In this document: positions 5,522 to 13,597 of the stretch, piece by piece
Layout: each line of letters begins with the position of its first letter
How positions within the stretch are numbered: position 1 is the first letter of the stretch
Assembly (NCBI GenBank): GCA_002333405.1
Contig: DDBH01000013.1
Span: 98,396 to 117,347 of the forward strand
Reading direction: 5' to 3'
Length of the DNA: 18,952 nt
Origin: Micrococcales bacterium UBA2037
GTDB taxonomy: Bacteria; Actinomycetota; Actinomycetes; Actinomycetales; Microbacteriaceae
Notes under the pieces: generated by a model
What the model saw: only the letters and a program-made list of their open reading frames with translations
Told to the model about the DNA's origin: nothing
The model's database searches: none
Made by a program: the position numbers and the translations under genes

Positions 5522-7128
5522 TGTCTTCCATTCTGGAACTGGCTTCACAACTTCGCATGCAAACCGAGGCTGAACTGCGCCTAACCCTGCAATCCTGCCT
5601 CGGGCATGGTCAGGGCTGCGATGACTACTTTGATCTAAGTCGAGTGCTGCTGTCACGCAGAGAACTAGAGCCGAAGATTAGGGCACTCGGTGCCTCTGAC
5701 TTGGAAGCACTCAGGTCACTCAAGGTCACTCCGAACTTGGTTGCAGCAAATCTTGCCACCGAGAATCTGGTGCTTGAGGAAGCCTCGCTATTGGCTCAAG
5801 AATTACAACCGGCGGCCTTCAAGCCAACCAAACGTCATGGCTCCTACCTGAGTGCCTATGAAACCCTGCTGAGCATCACCGAGCTTCTTTTTGCTTGCGA
5901 ACGCCACTGGCTAGATGTGATCCGAGCAGGGATTCGGTCTCAGGATGCCAAAGAGGTTGCTCAGAAGCTGAAGCTGACCCCGAAAGATGTGCAGCGAAAG
6001 TTTCAGTTAGCCTGCTCCGCTGGATTGATTGTTGAACACCAGGGACGCTGGGTGGCATCGCAAGCCGGAATGGATTGGCTGGAGCTGGGTCGGATTGAAG
6101 CCTGGGAAGCTTTGGCAGCTTCGGTCTGGGATATTCCTGACATCAAGTTCAGTCAGGCAAGTGCGCTCGAGCAGATCACCAACGATTATCCGCTGGTAAA
6201 CCTCGGCAATCTAAAGTTGCTGGAGTTTGGTGCTGACTTGGGACTGCTTGATAACGACACTGCCCTTTACCCATTGACACTTGGAAACCCCGCTGAAGCC
6301 GCCAAGGACATTGCTAAACACCTCCCGGAGATTCAGGACACGCTTCTGGTCCAGGGAGACCTGAGCATTGTTTCACCGGGTCCAATCTCAACCCAGCTGC
6401 ATCGCAAGCTGGACACTTTTGCCGACTCCGAGGACCTGGGTCTTGCTTCTAGGTTTCGAATCACAAACCTCAGCATTTCTCATGCTCTCGAAACCGGAAT
6501 GACGATCGACCAGATCACCGACACTCTCAGTCAAACAGCCGCTAAGCCGCTCCCTCAGCCCGTGGCTTATGTGCTCGAGCAAACAAGAACCAGGTTTGGG
6601 CAACTCAAGGTGCTGGGGTCGCCGGCCGGAACAATCGTGGAATCGACCGACACAATCTTGATTACACAGATTGCCAACGAGCAGTCGCTGCGCGGCCTAA
6701 TGCTGCAGCCAATTGCTCCCGGACAGCTCGCATCAAAGCTCAGTGTTGACCTGATTTACTTCAACCTCCGTGAAGCCGGCTATGCCGCCGTGATGTTTGA
6801 CGCCTCTGGAAAAATCATCTCCCCAAGGGCCCAGGCTGCAGTGGAAATTGAGTTGGCTCCAGATGATCTAATTGACAGCCGGGTTGCATCACTGATGTCT
6901 GGGGAGCGAAACCAAATGGGTGGAGACGATGTGCTGAGGCAGCTGCTGTTCGCCCAAAAGAACAAGCTCATGGTTCAGATTTCGGTTGAACTTCAGTCCG
7001 GCGAAGCCAAGCAGTTCACTCTCTCTGTTTTAGGTGTTGCCGCAGGCAGACTTCGAGGCAAGGATCAAGATAAGGATGCGGAGCGCACCCTACCGATTTC
7101 TCGCATCCAATCAGTGTTGCTGGTTTAA
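5521..7128 (+). CDS. Helicase-associated protein, XPB partner
   Basis: This 535-residue protein contains no Walker motifs. Its N-terminal half has repeated helical segments with a probable winged-helix-like part (about residues 135-180, VAQKLKLTPKDVQRKFQLACSA). The C-terminal third (about 330-460) fits the helicase C-terminal-like domain (Helicase_C_3) found in the actinobacterial protein always encoded before XPB. The start is GTG 5521, overlapping the upstream stop (TAGTG). The next gene, XPB, starts ten bases after its stop. This conserved pairing suggests it loads, regulates or forms a complex with XPB in DNA repair or recombination; the role is inferred, not shown. Confidence 0.82.
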   Translation: MSSILELASQLRMQTEAELRLTLQSCLGHGQGCDDYFDLSRVLLSRRELEPKIRALGASDLEALRSLKVTPNLVAANLATENLVLEEASLLAQELQPAAFKPTKRHGSYLSAYETLLSITELLFACERHWLDVIRAGIRSQDAKEVAQKLKLTPKDVQRKFQLACSAGLIVEHQGRWVASQAGMDWLELGRIEAWEALAASVWDIPDIKFSQASALEQITNDYPLVNLGNLKLLEFGADLGLLDNDTALYPLTLGNPAEAAKDIAKHLPEIQDTLLVQGDLSIVSPGPISTQLHRKLDTFADSEDLGLASRFRITNLSISHALETGMTIDQITDTLSQTAAKPLPQPVAYVLEQTRTRFGQLKVLGSPAGTIVESTDTILITQIANEQSLRGLMLQPIAPGQLASKLSVDLIYFNLREAGYAAVMFDASGKIISPRAQAAVEIELAPDDLIDSRVASLMSGERNQMGGDDVLRQLLFAQKNKLMVQISVELQSGEAKQFTLSVLGVAAGRLRGKDQDKDAERTLPISRIQSVLLV

Positions 7129-7131
7129 GCT
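7126..7131 (+). promoter_or_regulatory. Possible internal -10 box TAAGCT for XPB gene
   Basis: TAAGCT includes the TAA stop of the upstream gene and ends six bases before ATG 7138, the same geometry as other leaderless starts in this window. The AAGG just before the ATG is too close to be an effective Shine-Dalgarno. XPB may therefore also have its own leaderless transcript. Confidence 0.42.
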
Positions 7132-7137
7132 ATAAGG

Positions 7138-8766
7138 ATGTCTCAGGGACCACTGATTGTTCAAAGCGATAGAACTGTCCTGCTCGAAACCGGACATCCA
7201 GATGCCAGCCTTGCCCGCCACGAGCTTGCAATTTTTGCTGAACTAGAGCGCGCACCCGAACACATTCACACCTACCGAATTACAAAACTGGGTCTCTGGA
7301 ATGCCAGGGCAGCTGGGCATGATGCTGATTACATAATTGGGTCTCTCAAGAAGTGGTCAAAGTTTGAGATTCCGCAGCTGGTTGAGTCAGAAATTCAAAA
7401 CACCATAGACCGCTTTGGAAAGCTGGCGATCGGCCGAGACGAAATTGGCTTGACCCTAACCTCTGACTCAAAGTCAGTTATGGCTGAGGTCAGCTCCAAT
7501 CAGAAGATATCTGAATTTTTGGAGAACCCAATTGAGAACGGCTACCGAGTTCAAGATTGGGCTAGAGGCGCACTTAAGCAGCAGCTACTCAAGCTTGGTT
7601 GGCCGGCAGCTGACAACGCTGGCTACACCCCAGGTGCCCCATACCCAATAGAGCTAGTTCAAGATGGCTGGAACATCAGGGAGTACCAGGAAGAAGCAGC
7701 GGAGAAGTTTGAGAGCGGTGGCTCGGGAGTCGTCGTGCTCCCCTGTGGAGCTGGCAAGACAATCGTCGGTGCCGCAACGATGGCAAAAATCAAGGCGAAC
7801 ACTCTGATATTGGTGACCAACACCGTTGCCGCAAGGCAGTGGCGGGATGAACTGTATGCCAAAACAAGCCTGGTCGAAAGCGACATTGCAGAGTATTCAG
7901 GCAGCAGCAAGGAGCTCGCACCGGTAACCATCGCCACCTACCAAATCTTGACCACCAAGCGAAAAAATGAGTTCACTCACCTGGCACTCTTGAACGCCAG
8001 GGATTGGGGTCTAATCATCTACGACGAGGTGCACCTGCTTCCTGCACCCATCTTTAAGATGACCGCCGACCTGCAGGCACGACGCAGGCTTGGACTCACC
8101 GCGACTTTGGTGAGAGAGGACGGGCGCGAGTCAGACGTGTTCTCACTGATTGGTCCAAAGCGATTTGATGCCCCCTGGAAAGACATAGAGGCACAAGGCT
8201 ACATAGCTCCAGCCAATTGCTTTGAAGTCAGGGTGCAGTTGCCAGACGAGGCAAGAATGGATTACGCAATTGCTGACCAGGAAAGTCGATTCAAAATTGC
8301 CGCGACTGCGACGGCAAAGCTCGACGTGATGCGCCGAATTCTAAAAAAACACAGCGGAGAGCCAACCTTGATAATTGGCCAATATCTGGACCAAATTTCT
8401 GAGGTTGCCGCAGCGCTGAACATTGACAAACTAACTGGAGAAACTCCGGTTGATGAACGTGAGCGACTTTTCAAGGCTTTCCGAACTGGCGAGATAAACA
8501 CTCTGGTTGTGTCCAAGGTGGCGAACTTCTCGGTGGACCTTCCAGAGGCATCAGTCGCAATTCAGATCTCGGGAGCATTTGGCTCAAGACAAGAAGAGGC
8601 TCAGCGCCTGGGCCGGCTACTGCGTCCCAAGCAAGATGGACGTTCGGCGGCTTTCTACACAATCGTTGCTGCCGACACCAACGAGCAGGATTTCGCCCAG
8701 AACCGCCAACGCTTCTTAGCTGAACAGGGCTACTCATATGAAATCTTGGACGCGGAAGACATATAA
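7138..8766 (+). CDS. DNA repair helicase XPB
   Basis: This 542-residue superfamily 2 DNA helicase/translocase is the bacterial counterpart of XPB/ERCC3. Visible in order: an N-terminal domain (about 1-160); REYQ (181-184); Walker A LPCGAGKT with K207; DEVH box 296-299; TAT 321-323; the XPB-specific RED motif 326-328; IGQYLDQ (motif IV, about 413-419); and motif VI QRLGRLLRP (489-497). All catalytic motifs are intact. It follows the helicase-associated protein by nine bases. XPB acts on damaged or structured DNA with 3'-5' polarity in the family. Its exact pathway in bacteria, apart from nucleotide excision repair by UvrABC, is not settled. Confidence 0.93.
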   Translation: MSQGPLIVQSDRTVLLETGHPDASLARHELAIFAELERAPEHIHTYRITKLGLWNARAAGHDADYIIGSLKKWSKFEIPQLVESEIQNTIDRFGKLAIGRDEIGLTLTSDSKSVMAEVSSNQKISEFLENPIENGYRVQDWARGALKQQLLKLGWPAADNAGYTPGAPYPIELVQDGWNIREYQEEAAEKFESGGSGVVVLPCGAGKTIVGAATMAKIKANTLILVTNTVAARQWRDELYAKTSLVESDIAEYSGSSKELAPVTIATYQILTTKRKNEFTHLALLNARDWGLIIYDEVHLLPAPIFKMTADLQARRRLGLTATLVREDGRESDVFSLIGPKRFDAPWKDIEAQGYIAPANCFEVRVQLPDEARMDYAIADQESRFKIAATATAKLDVMRRILKKHSGEPTLIIGQYLDQISEVAAALNIDKLTGETPVDERERLFKAFRTGEINTLVVSKVANFSVDLPEASVAIQISGAFGSRQEEAQRLGRLLRPKQDGRSAAFYTIVAADTNEQDFAQNRQRFLAEQGYSYEILDAEDI

Positions 8767-8767
8767 C

Positions 8768-8814
8768 AGCTAACTCACAGGAATCTTCCAGCTAACTGGC
8801 TCAGACTGTTAGCT
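8768..8814 (+). promoter_or_regulatory. AGCTAAC repeats before response regulator
   Basis: AGCTAACT occurs at 8768-8775 and again at 8790-8797, exactly 22 bases apart (about two helical turns). The inverted copy GTTAGCT at 8808-8814 ends directly at the ATG. Such phased repeats are typical of OmpR-family regulator sites, so this may be an autoregulatory operator. No Shine-Dalgarno is present. CAGACT (8802-8807) seven bases before the ATG is a possible -10. Confidence 0.5.
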
Positions 8815-9507
8815 ATGGACAAACTAAAAGTTCTGGTGGTTGATGATGAACCAAACATTAGAGACTTGCTTTCAGCAAGCCTGCGCTTTGCCGGACACCA
8901 GGTAGCAACTGCGGCAAATGGAACCGACGCGATCAAGATGATCACCGACACCAGCCCCGACATCGTGCTGCTCGATGTGATGCTGCCTGATATTTCTGGG
9001 TTTGGGGTAACCAAAAAAATTCGTGGAATGGGGATTGAAACACCAATTCTGTTCCTCACCGCTCGAGATGACACCGAGGACAAGGTCGCCGGTCTAACCG
9101 TCGGCGGAGATGACTATGTAACCAAGCCATTCAGTCTCGACGAGATCATGGCCCGAGTTTCCGCAATCATGCGCCGGACCGGCAAGGACTCTAGCGCGGG
9201 ATCGGTTATCAACGTTGGCGAGCTATCAATCAATGAGGATGCTCACGAGGTGAGTGTCAACGAACAGTTTGTGGACCTATCCCCCACTGAATATCAATTG
9301 CTGCGCTACCTTGCAACGAACCCCAACCGAGTCTTGACTAAGGCCCAAATCCTTGACCACGTGTGGGAATATGATTTCAATGGTGAAATGGGAATCGTTG
9401 AAAGCTACGTTTCCTACCTCAGAAAGAAACTAGACCCGTTGTCATCGGAACCGCTGATTGTTACCAAGCGCGGTGTCGGATATATGTTCAAGGGGCCGAA
9501 GGGCTAG
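8815..9507 (+). CDS. OmpR/PhoP-family response regulator
   Basis: This 230-residue two-component regulator has a receiver domain at about 1-120 with acidic pocket D10-D11, phospho-acceptor D54 (VLLDVMLPD), T82 and K104 (VTKPF). A winged-helix DNA-binding domain follows at about 130-228 with DLSPTEYQLLRYLATN, VESYVSYLRKKL and RGVGYMF. All switch residues are intact. The overall style resembles mycobacterial PhoP/TrcR/MprA regulators, but I cannot assign an orthologue. The partner kinase begins three bases after the stop. Repeats directly upstream suggest autoregulation. Target genes are unknown. Confidence 0.93.
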   Translation: MDKLKVLVVDDEPNIRDLLSASLRFAGHQVATAANGTDAIKMITDTSPDIVLLDVMLPDISGFGVTKKIRGMGIETPILFLTARDDTEDKVAGLTVGGDDYVTKPFSLDEIMARVSAIMRRTGKDSSAGSVINVGELSINEDAHEVSVNEQFVDLSPTEYQLLRYLATNPNRVLTKAQILDHVWEYDFNGEMGIVESYVSYLRKKLDPLSSEPLIVTKRGVGYMFKGPKG

Positions 9508-9510
9508 TAA

Positions 9511-10962
9511 TTGAAAAACAGGTTCATGCTTGGCTGGGAGCGTATTTCTCTCAGAACCAAGCTCACCACCCTGTCGGTAGGGCTCATTGGAGTGCTGCTG
9601 GTTGTCTCTAGTGCTGGAACCATTGCTCTTCTAAATACCTACCTTCAGCGCAACACCGACACTCTTCTGACAACCACCGCCAACCAGCTCAAGGGCGAAA
9701 ACCCGCAGCTGCTGGAGGCGAAAGTTGCCACCGGTCGACTAACATTGCCGTCTCTTCCAAGCGACTACTACATCGCGATTTTGGACGCTCAAGGCAACCA
9801 GTACCTGGGATTGATCTCTGCAACCGGTGGCGGCCGAGAGGTCCCGAACTTTTCGAGCCTGACACTGGAAACGGTTCGAGAGACGCAAGGGATTCCCTTT
9901 GACATCTCAGTCGACCGTTCCGCCAGGCCCGACCGTCAGTGGCGCATGGTGGCACTGCCATTGGACTTGGCACGAGGGTCGGTAGTCGTTGCCCTGCCTA
10001 CAAACACCAACCGACAAATCATTGCCGAGTATTCGGTAATCGGTGGCCGGTTTGGTGTATTCCTATTGGTTCTTTCCGGCTTTAGTATCTGGCTCACCAT
10101 TACCTCGGCCCTTAGGCCACTGAGGGAAGTGGAGCGAACTGCAGCTGCAGTGAAGGCTGGAAAGTTCTCCTCTCGTCTTCTCACTAGACACGGCAAGACC
10201 GAGATTGGGCGCCTGAATCGAGCTCTCAACAGCATGCTTGACAGCATTGAAACTGCGGTTAGTGGCAAAGACAAGACTCTCGACCAGATGCGCCGATTTG
10301 TTTCTGACGCCAGCCACGAACTGCGGACCCCGCTGGTTACCGTTCGCGGCTACGCCGAGCTTTATCGCATGGGAGCGATAACTAAGAGACAAGATGTTGC
10401 CGAGGCAATGCAGCGAATTGAAAGTGAAGCAATTCGAATGTCCGGCCTGGTTGAGTCGCTTCTTACTCTGACCCGCATGGATGAACTTGGAAACCTTGAA
10501 ACCTCTGAAACCGACATCGCAGAACTTGCAGACGCTGTTGTCAAAGACGCGTCAGTTGCTAATCAAAAGGTCAGCTTCAGAGCCGTCCGGATTGGTAAGA
10601 ACTTCGTGGGTCAGGTTGATGGCGACCGAATCAAACAGGTGCTCACAAACCTGGTAGCTAACGCTTCGAGATTTGCCCCGGACTCTTCCGAGGTAACCCT
10701 CGAGATTGAGAGCAGAGAGAAAGATTTTGCAATCCGGATTGCCGACCACGGAGACGGAATCCCAGAGAGCCTGAGGGACAAGGTCTTTGAGCGCTTCTAT
10801 CGAGCAGACAACTCCAGGAACCGCGACACCGGTGGCTCAGGATTGGGATTGGCAATTGCCAAGTCGATAGTGACCGCCCATCAGGGAAAGATCTGGGCAG
10901 AAGAAACTGAGGGCGGCGGGGCTACCTTCGTGATCGAGATTCCAAGAACTCAAGCCAGCTAA
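9511..10962 (+). CDS. Sensor histidine kinase
   Basis: This 483-residue membrane kinase is paired with the response regulator. TM1 is at about residues 20-44 and TM2 at about 180-200, with an extracytoplasmic sensor region of some 135 residues between them. HAMP is at about 200-253. The H box SDASHELRTP carries the phosphorylated H269. The N box is NLVANASRFAP, followed by G1 DHGDGIPE, F box FERFYRAD and G2 GSGLGLAIAKS. The start is TTG 9511 with GAAGGG eight bases upstream; ATG 9526 is an alternative. The sensor region shows no named domain I recognise, so the signal is unknown. Transcription ends at the terminator at 10972-11012. Confidence 0.92.
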   Translation: MKNRFMLGWERISLRTKLTTLSVGLIGVLLVVSSAGTIALLNTYLQRNTDTLLTTTANQLKGENPQLLEAKVATGRLTLPSLPSDYYIAILDAQGNQYLGLISATGGGREVPNFSSLTLETVRETQGIPFDISVDRSARPDRQWRMVALPLDLARGSVVVALPTNTNRQIIAEYSVIGGRFGVFLLVLSGFSIWLTITSALRPLREVERTAAAVKAGKFSSRLLTRHGKTEIGRLNRALNSMLDSIETAVSGKDKTLDQMRRFVSDASHELRTPLVTVRGYAELYRMGAITKRQDVAEAMQRIESEAIRMSGLVESLLTLTRMDELGNLETSETDIAELADAVVKDASVANQKVSFRAVRIGKNFVGQVDGDRIKQVLTNLVANASRFAPDSSEVTLEIESREKDFAIRIADHGDGIPESLRDKVFERFYRADNSRNRDTGGSGLGLAIAKSIVTAHQGKIWAEETEGGGATFVIEIPRTQAS

Positions 10963-10971
10963 AACCGGCAT

Positions 10972-11012
10972 AAAAATACCGGGTGACAGTAATTGCCACC
11001 CGGTATTTTTTT
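10972..11012. terminator. Bidirectional intrinsic terminator
   Basis: A perfect 14-bp stem, AAAAATACCGGGTG (10972-10985) with its complement (10997-11010), encloses an 11-base loop. T-runs follow on both strands (seven T on plus). It ends the convergent kinase and groEL transcripts. Confidence 0.93.
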
Positions 11013-11020
11013 ATAACTTC

Positions 11021-12640
11021 TTAGAAGTCCATACCGCCACTTGGGTCAGCAGGCATTGCCGGAGCTGGCTCTGGCTTGTCTGCTACAACCGCTTCAGTGG
11101 TTAGGAATAGTCCTGCAATCGATGCCGCGTTTAGCAGCGCCGAGCGGGTTACCTTGACTGGATCGTTGATGCCAGCCTTCAGCATGTTGACGTATTCACC
11201 GGTAGCGGCGTTTAGGCCCTCGCCGTCTGGAAGGTTCGAGACCTTCTCAGCAACTACGCCTGGCTCTAGGCCGGCGTTGATAGCGATCTGCTTCAATGGT
11301 GCAGAGATTGCAACGCGCACGATGTTCGCACCGGTTGCCTCGTCACCCTTTAGCTTCAGCTTGTCAAAGGCAACCTTGCCTGCCTGCAGTAGAGCAACTC
11401 CACCACCTGCAACAATGCCTTCTTCAACCGCTGCCTTTGCGTTGCGGACGGCGTCCTCAATGCGGTGCTTACGCTCCTTCAGCTCCACCTCAGTGGCAGC
11501 TCCGGCCTTGATTACAGCAACACCGCCGGCAAGCTTTGCCAAGCGCTCCTGAAGCTTCTCACGGTCGTAGTCTGAATCAGTGTTTGCAATCTCGCGACGA
11601 ATCTGCTCGACACGACCCTTGATCTGCTCGCCGTCGCCAGCACCCTCAACGATTGTGGTCTCGTCCTTGGTGATAACCACCTTGCGAGCGCGCCCTAGCA
11701 TTGCAAGCTCAGTGCTTTCAAGCTTTAGGCCAACCTCTTCGGCAATTACCTGACCACCGGTCAAGATCGCGATGTCCTGAAGCATTGCCTTGCGACGGTC
11801 GCCGAAGCCAGGAGCCTTTACGGCTACTGACTTGAAGATGCCGCGAATCTTGTTGACCACAAGAGTTGCAAGAGCTTCGCCCTCGATGTCCTCGGCAATG
11901 ATCAATAGTGGCTTACCGGCCTGCATGACCTTGTCAACAATTGGGAGCAGGTCCTTCATGTTTGAGACCTTGTTGTTCACGATTAGAACGTAGGCATCCT
12001 CAAGGATTGCTTCCTGACGGTCTGGGTCGGTAACCATGTATGCAGAGACGTAGCCCTTGTCGAAGCGCATTCCCTCGGTTAGCTCTAGGTGGATGCCGAA
12101 GGTGTTTGATTCCTCAACGGTAACCACACCCTCCTTGCCAACCTTGTCGATTGCCTCGGCGATAATCTCACCAATTGCTGAGTCTCCAGCAGAGATTGAT
12201 GCGGTCGCAGCAATCTGCTCCTTGGTCTCAACTGGCACTGCCATCTTGACTAGTGATTCGATCACTGCGGCAGATGCCTTTTCGATTCCGCGCTTCAGGC
12301 TGATTGGGTCAGCTCCGGCTGCAACGTTGCGCAGGCCTTCCTTGACAAGAGCCTGAGCCAAAACGGTTGCGGTTGTGGTTCCGTCACCGGCAACGTCATC
12401 GGTCTTCTTGGCAACTTCCTTGACTAGCTCTGCACCGATTTTCTCGAATGGGTCGCTTAGTTCAATTTCCTTTGCGATTGAAACACCGTCGTTGGTGATG
12501 GTGGGGGCTCCCCACTTCTTCTCCAAAACAACGTTGCGGCCACGTGGGCCTAGGGTGACCTTAACGGTGTCGGCCAGAATGTTTAGGCCGCGCTCGAGGC
12601 CGCGACGGGCCTCCTCGTTGAAGTGAATAATTTTTGCCAT
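11021..12640 (-). CDS. groL: Chaperonin GroEL (60 kDa)
   Basis: This 539-residue subunit of the ATP-driven folding chamber is full length, with VTLGPRGRNVVLEKKWG near the start and the ATP-site AGDGTTTATVLAQ (84-96). It ends in GGMDF rather than a His-rich or long GGM tail, which fits the GroEL2 type of Actinobacteria. No groES is adjacent, also typical of that copy. GGGAG lies nine bases before the ATG. Two CIRCE elements overlap the promoter, so repression by HrcA is expected. Transcription ends at 10972-11012. Confidence 0.97.
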   Translation of the reverse strand: MAKIIHFNEEARRGLERGLNILADTVKVTLGPRGRNVVLEKKWGAPTITNDGVSIAKEIELSDPFEKIGAELVKEVAKKTDDVAGDGTTTATVLAQALVKEGLRNVAAGADPISLKRGIEKASAAVIESLVKMAVPVETKEQIAATASISAGDSAIGEIIAEAIDKVGKEGVVTVEESNTFGIHLELTEGMRFDKGYVSAYMVTDPDRQEAILEDAYVLIVNNKVSNMKDLLPIVDKVMQAGKPLLIIAEDIEGEALATLVVNKIRGIFKSVAVKAPGFGDRRKAMLQDIAILTGGQVIAEEVGLKLESTELAMLGRARKVVITKDETTIVEGAGDGEQIKGRVEQIRREIANTDSDYDREKLQERLAKLAGGVAVIKAGAATEVELKERKHRIEDAVRNAKAAVEEGIVAGGGVALLQAGKVAFDKLKLKGDEATGANIVRVAISAPLKQIAINAGLEPGVVAEKVSNLPDGEGLNAATGEYVNMLKAGINDPVKVTRSALLNAASIAGLFLTTEAVVADKPEPAPAMPADPSGGMDF

Positions 12641-12673
12641 GAGGGTTTCTCCCGGTTGGTTTAAGTCTGGTAA

Positions 12674-12700
12674 TTAGCACTCTTAGTATACGAGTGCTAA
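12674..12700 (-). promoter_or_regulatory. CIRCE element 1 with groEL -10
   Basis: TTAGCACTC, nine bases, GAGTGCTAA is a perfect match to the HrcA operator consensus. The 9-base spacer contains TATACT on the minus strand (12685-12690), a very good -10 for groEL. HrcA binding would cover the promoter. Confidence 0.95.
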
Positions 12701-12707
12701 TAAAGTT

Positions 12708-12734
12708 TTAGCACTCTAATGCTCCGAGTGCAAG
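12708..12734 (-). promoter_or_regulatory. CIRCE element 2 (degenerate right arm)
   Basis: TTAGCACTC, nine bases, GAGTGCAAG matches the HrcA operator with two mismatches in the right arm. It lies eight bases upstream of element 1 as the groEL transcript reads. A TTGCAC -35-like sequence in it pairs with TAAAAC at 17-base spacing as an alternative promoter. Confidence 0.85.
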
Positions 12735-12769
12735 CGAACACCGGTAGCAATAAAGCTAGCCGGTGTTCG
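12735..12769 (-). terminator. Long stem-loop downstream of cspA
   Basis: CGAACACCGG-TAGC pairs with GCTA-(g)-CCGGTGTTCG around AATAAA, a 14-bp stem with one bulge. It lies just after the cspA stop and directly abuts CIRCE element 2. No U-run follows on the minus strand, so it may be a weak terminator or a 3' stabilising structure. Confidence 0.5.
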
Positions 12770-12781
12770 AATTGTTGTTAC

Positions 12782-12985
12782 TTAAGCGACTGGAACGACG
12801 TTTTCAGCCTGAGGACCCTTGTCCCCGTCCTTTACGTCGAACTCAACACGCTGGTTTTCGCGAAGTTCGCGGTACCCATCTGCGGCGATAGCGGAGAAGT
12901 GAACGAATACGTCCGGTCCGCCATCCTGAGTGATGAATCCAAAACCCTTTTCAGAGTTGAACCACTTAACGGTTCCTTGTGCCAT
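12782..12985 (-). CDS. cspA: Cold shock protein CspA
   Basis: This 67-residue single-domain RNA chaperone has RNP1 KGFGFI (13-18) and RNP2 VFVHF (26-30), the canonical opening M-A-Q-G-T-V-K-W-F-N, and normal length. In the cell such proteins melt mRNA structure, especially at low temperature. CAGGAGC precedes the ATG. The gene diverges from msrB with a 171-base gap, allowing a long untranslated leader as in other csp genes. It is followed by a stem-loop and the groEL promoter. It is distinct from the longer cold-shock-domain protein at 4845-5225. Confidence 0.96.
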   Translation of the reverse strand: MAQGTVKWFNSEKGFGFITQDGGPDVFVHFSAIAADGYRELRENQRVEFDVKDGDKGPQAENVVPVA

Positions 12986-13156
12986 GTGTTGCTCCTGATG
13001 CTTGTACCACCTGCGTATGTCACAGATGCATCAAGCTCAACCTCGGTCATAGCTCGACTCCATGAGTCTAGGGGCAAATCATGCAAAAAGACAGGGATAT
13101 TTAATGGGATGGAATGTGTTATCTAACGGTTATAAATTACAGGTGAGGAGTTTTTT
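12986..13156 (-). promoter_or_regulatory. cspA leader and cspA/msrB divergent region
   Basis: On the minus strand TAGACT (13065-13070) is a possible cspA -10, which would give a leader of about 70 bases, though its -35 is poor. In that leader TGATGC (12996-13001) can pair with GCATCA (13028-13033), ending right beside the GGAG ribosome-binding site (12992-12995). Plus-strand GGAG about six bases before ATG 13157 serves msrB, and TATAAA (13130-13135) is a weak -10 candidate. Confidence 0.35.
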
Positions 13157-13561
13157 ATGAAATATGAAGTTTTCAAGACTGATCAGCAGTGGCAGGAAGA
13201 GCTTTCCGACGTTGAATACCACGTGCTTAGAATGGCCGGCACCGAGCGCGCCTACACCGGTGAACTCCTAGACGAAAAGCGAATCGGTACCTACAGCTGT
13301 CGCGGCTGCGGAGCCGAACTCTTTGAGGCCGAGACTAAGTTTGATTCTCACTGCGGCTGGCCCTCTTTTTATAAGTCGCGAGACAACGAGGCAATCGAAT
13401 ATATCGAGGACCGATCTCACGGAATGGTGCGCACGGAAGTCAGGTGCGCCAAATGTGGCTGTCACCTGGGCCACCTTTTCGACGATGCCCCGCAAACCCC
13501 AACCGGAAATCGCTACTGCATTAACTCAGTATCGATCACCTTCCAGGCGCAGCAAGACTAG
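13157..13561 (+). CDS. msrB: Peptide-methionine (R)-S-oxide reductase MsrB
   Basis: This 134-residue cytosolic repair enzyme reduces the R-sulfoxide of methionine in proteins. The zinc cysteines C48-x2-C51 and C97-x2-C100 are present. The catalytic Cys121 lies in the RYCINSVSITF signature, and C66 in CGWPSF is the likely resolving cysteine. The length is normal for a single-domain MsrB. GGAG precedes the ATG. No msrA is adjacent. The DUF554 gene follows after 36 bases and may be co-transcribed. Confidence 0.96.
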   Translation: MKYEVFKTDQQWQEELSDVEYHVLRMAGTERAYTGELLDEKRIGTYSCRGCGAELFEAETKFDSHCGWPSFYKSRDNEAIEYIEDRSHGMVRTEVRCAKCGCHLGHLFDDAPQTPTGNRYCINSVSITFQAQQD

Positions 13562-13597
13562 GTTCAGTTAGTAGTCTTTCTTACGCTCACAGAAAAG

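Noticed and set aside
11076..11552. 158-codon frame antisense to groEL, with other shorter ones on the same strand
   Set aside because: These follow from the biased codon use of groEL. The products are Ser/Ala/Pro-rich without motifs, and there is no ribosome-binding site.
12719..13126. 135-codon plus-strand frame across the cspA region
   Set aside because: It is antisense to cspA, crosses CIRCE and the stem-loop, and its product looks non-biological.
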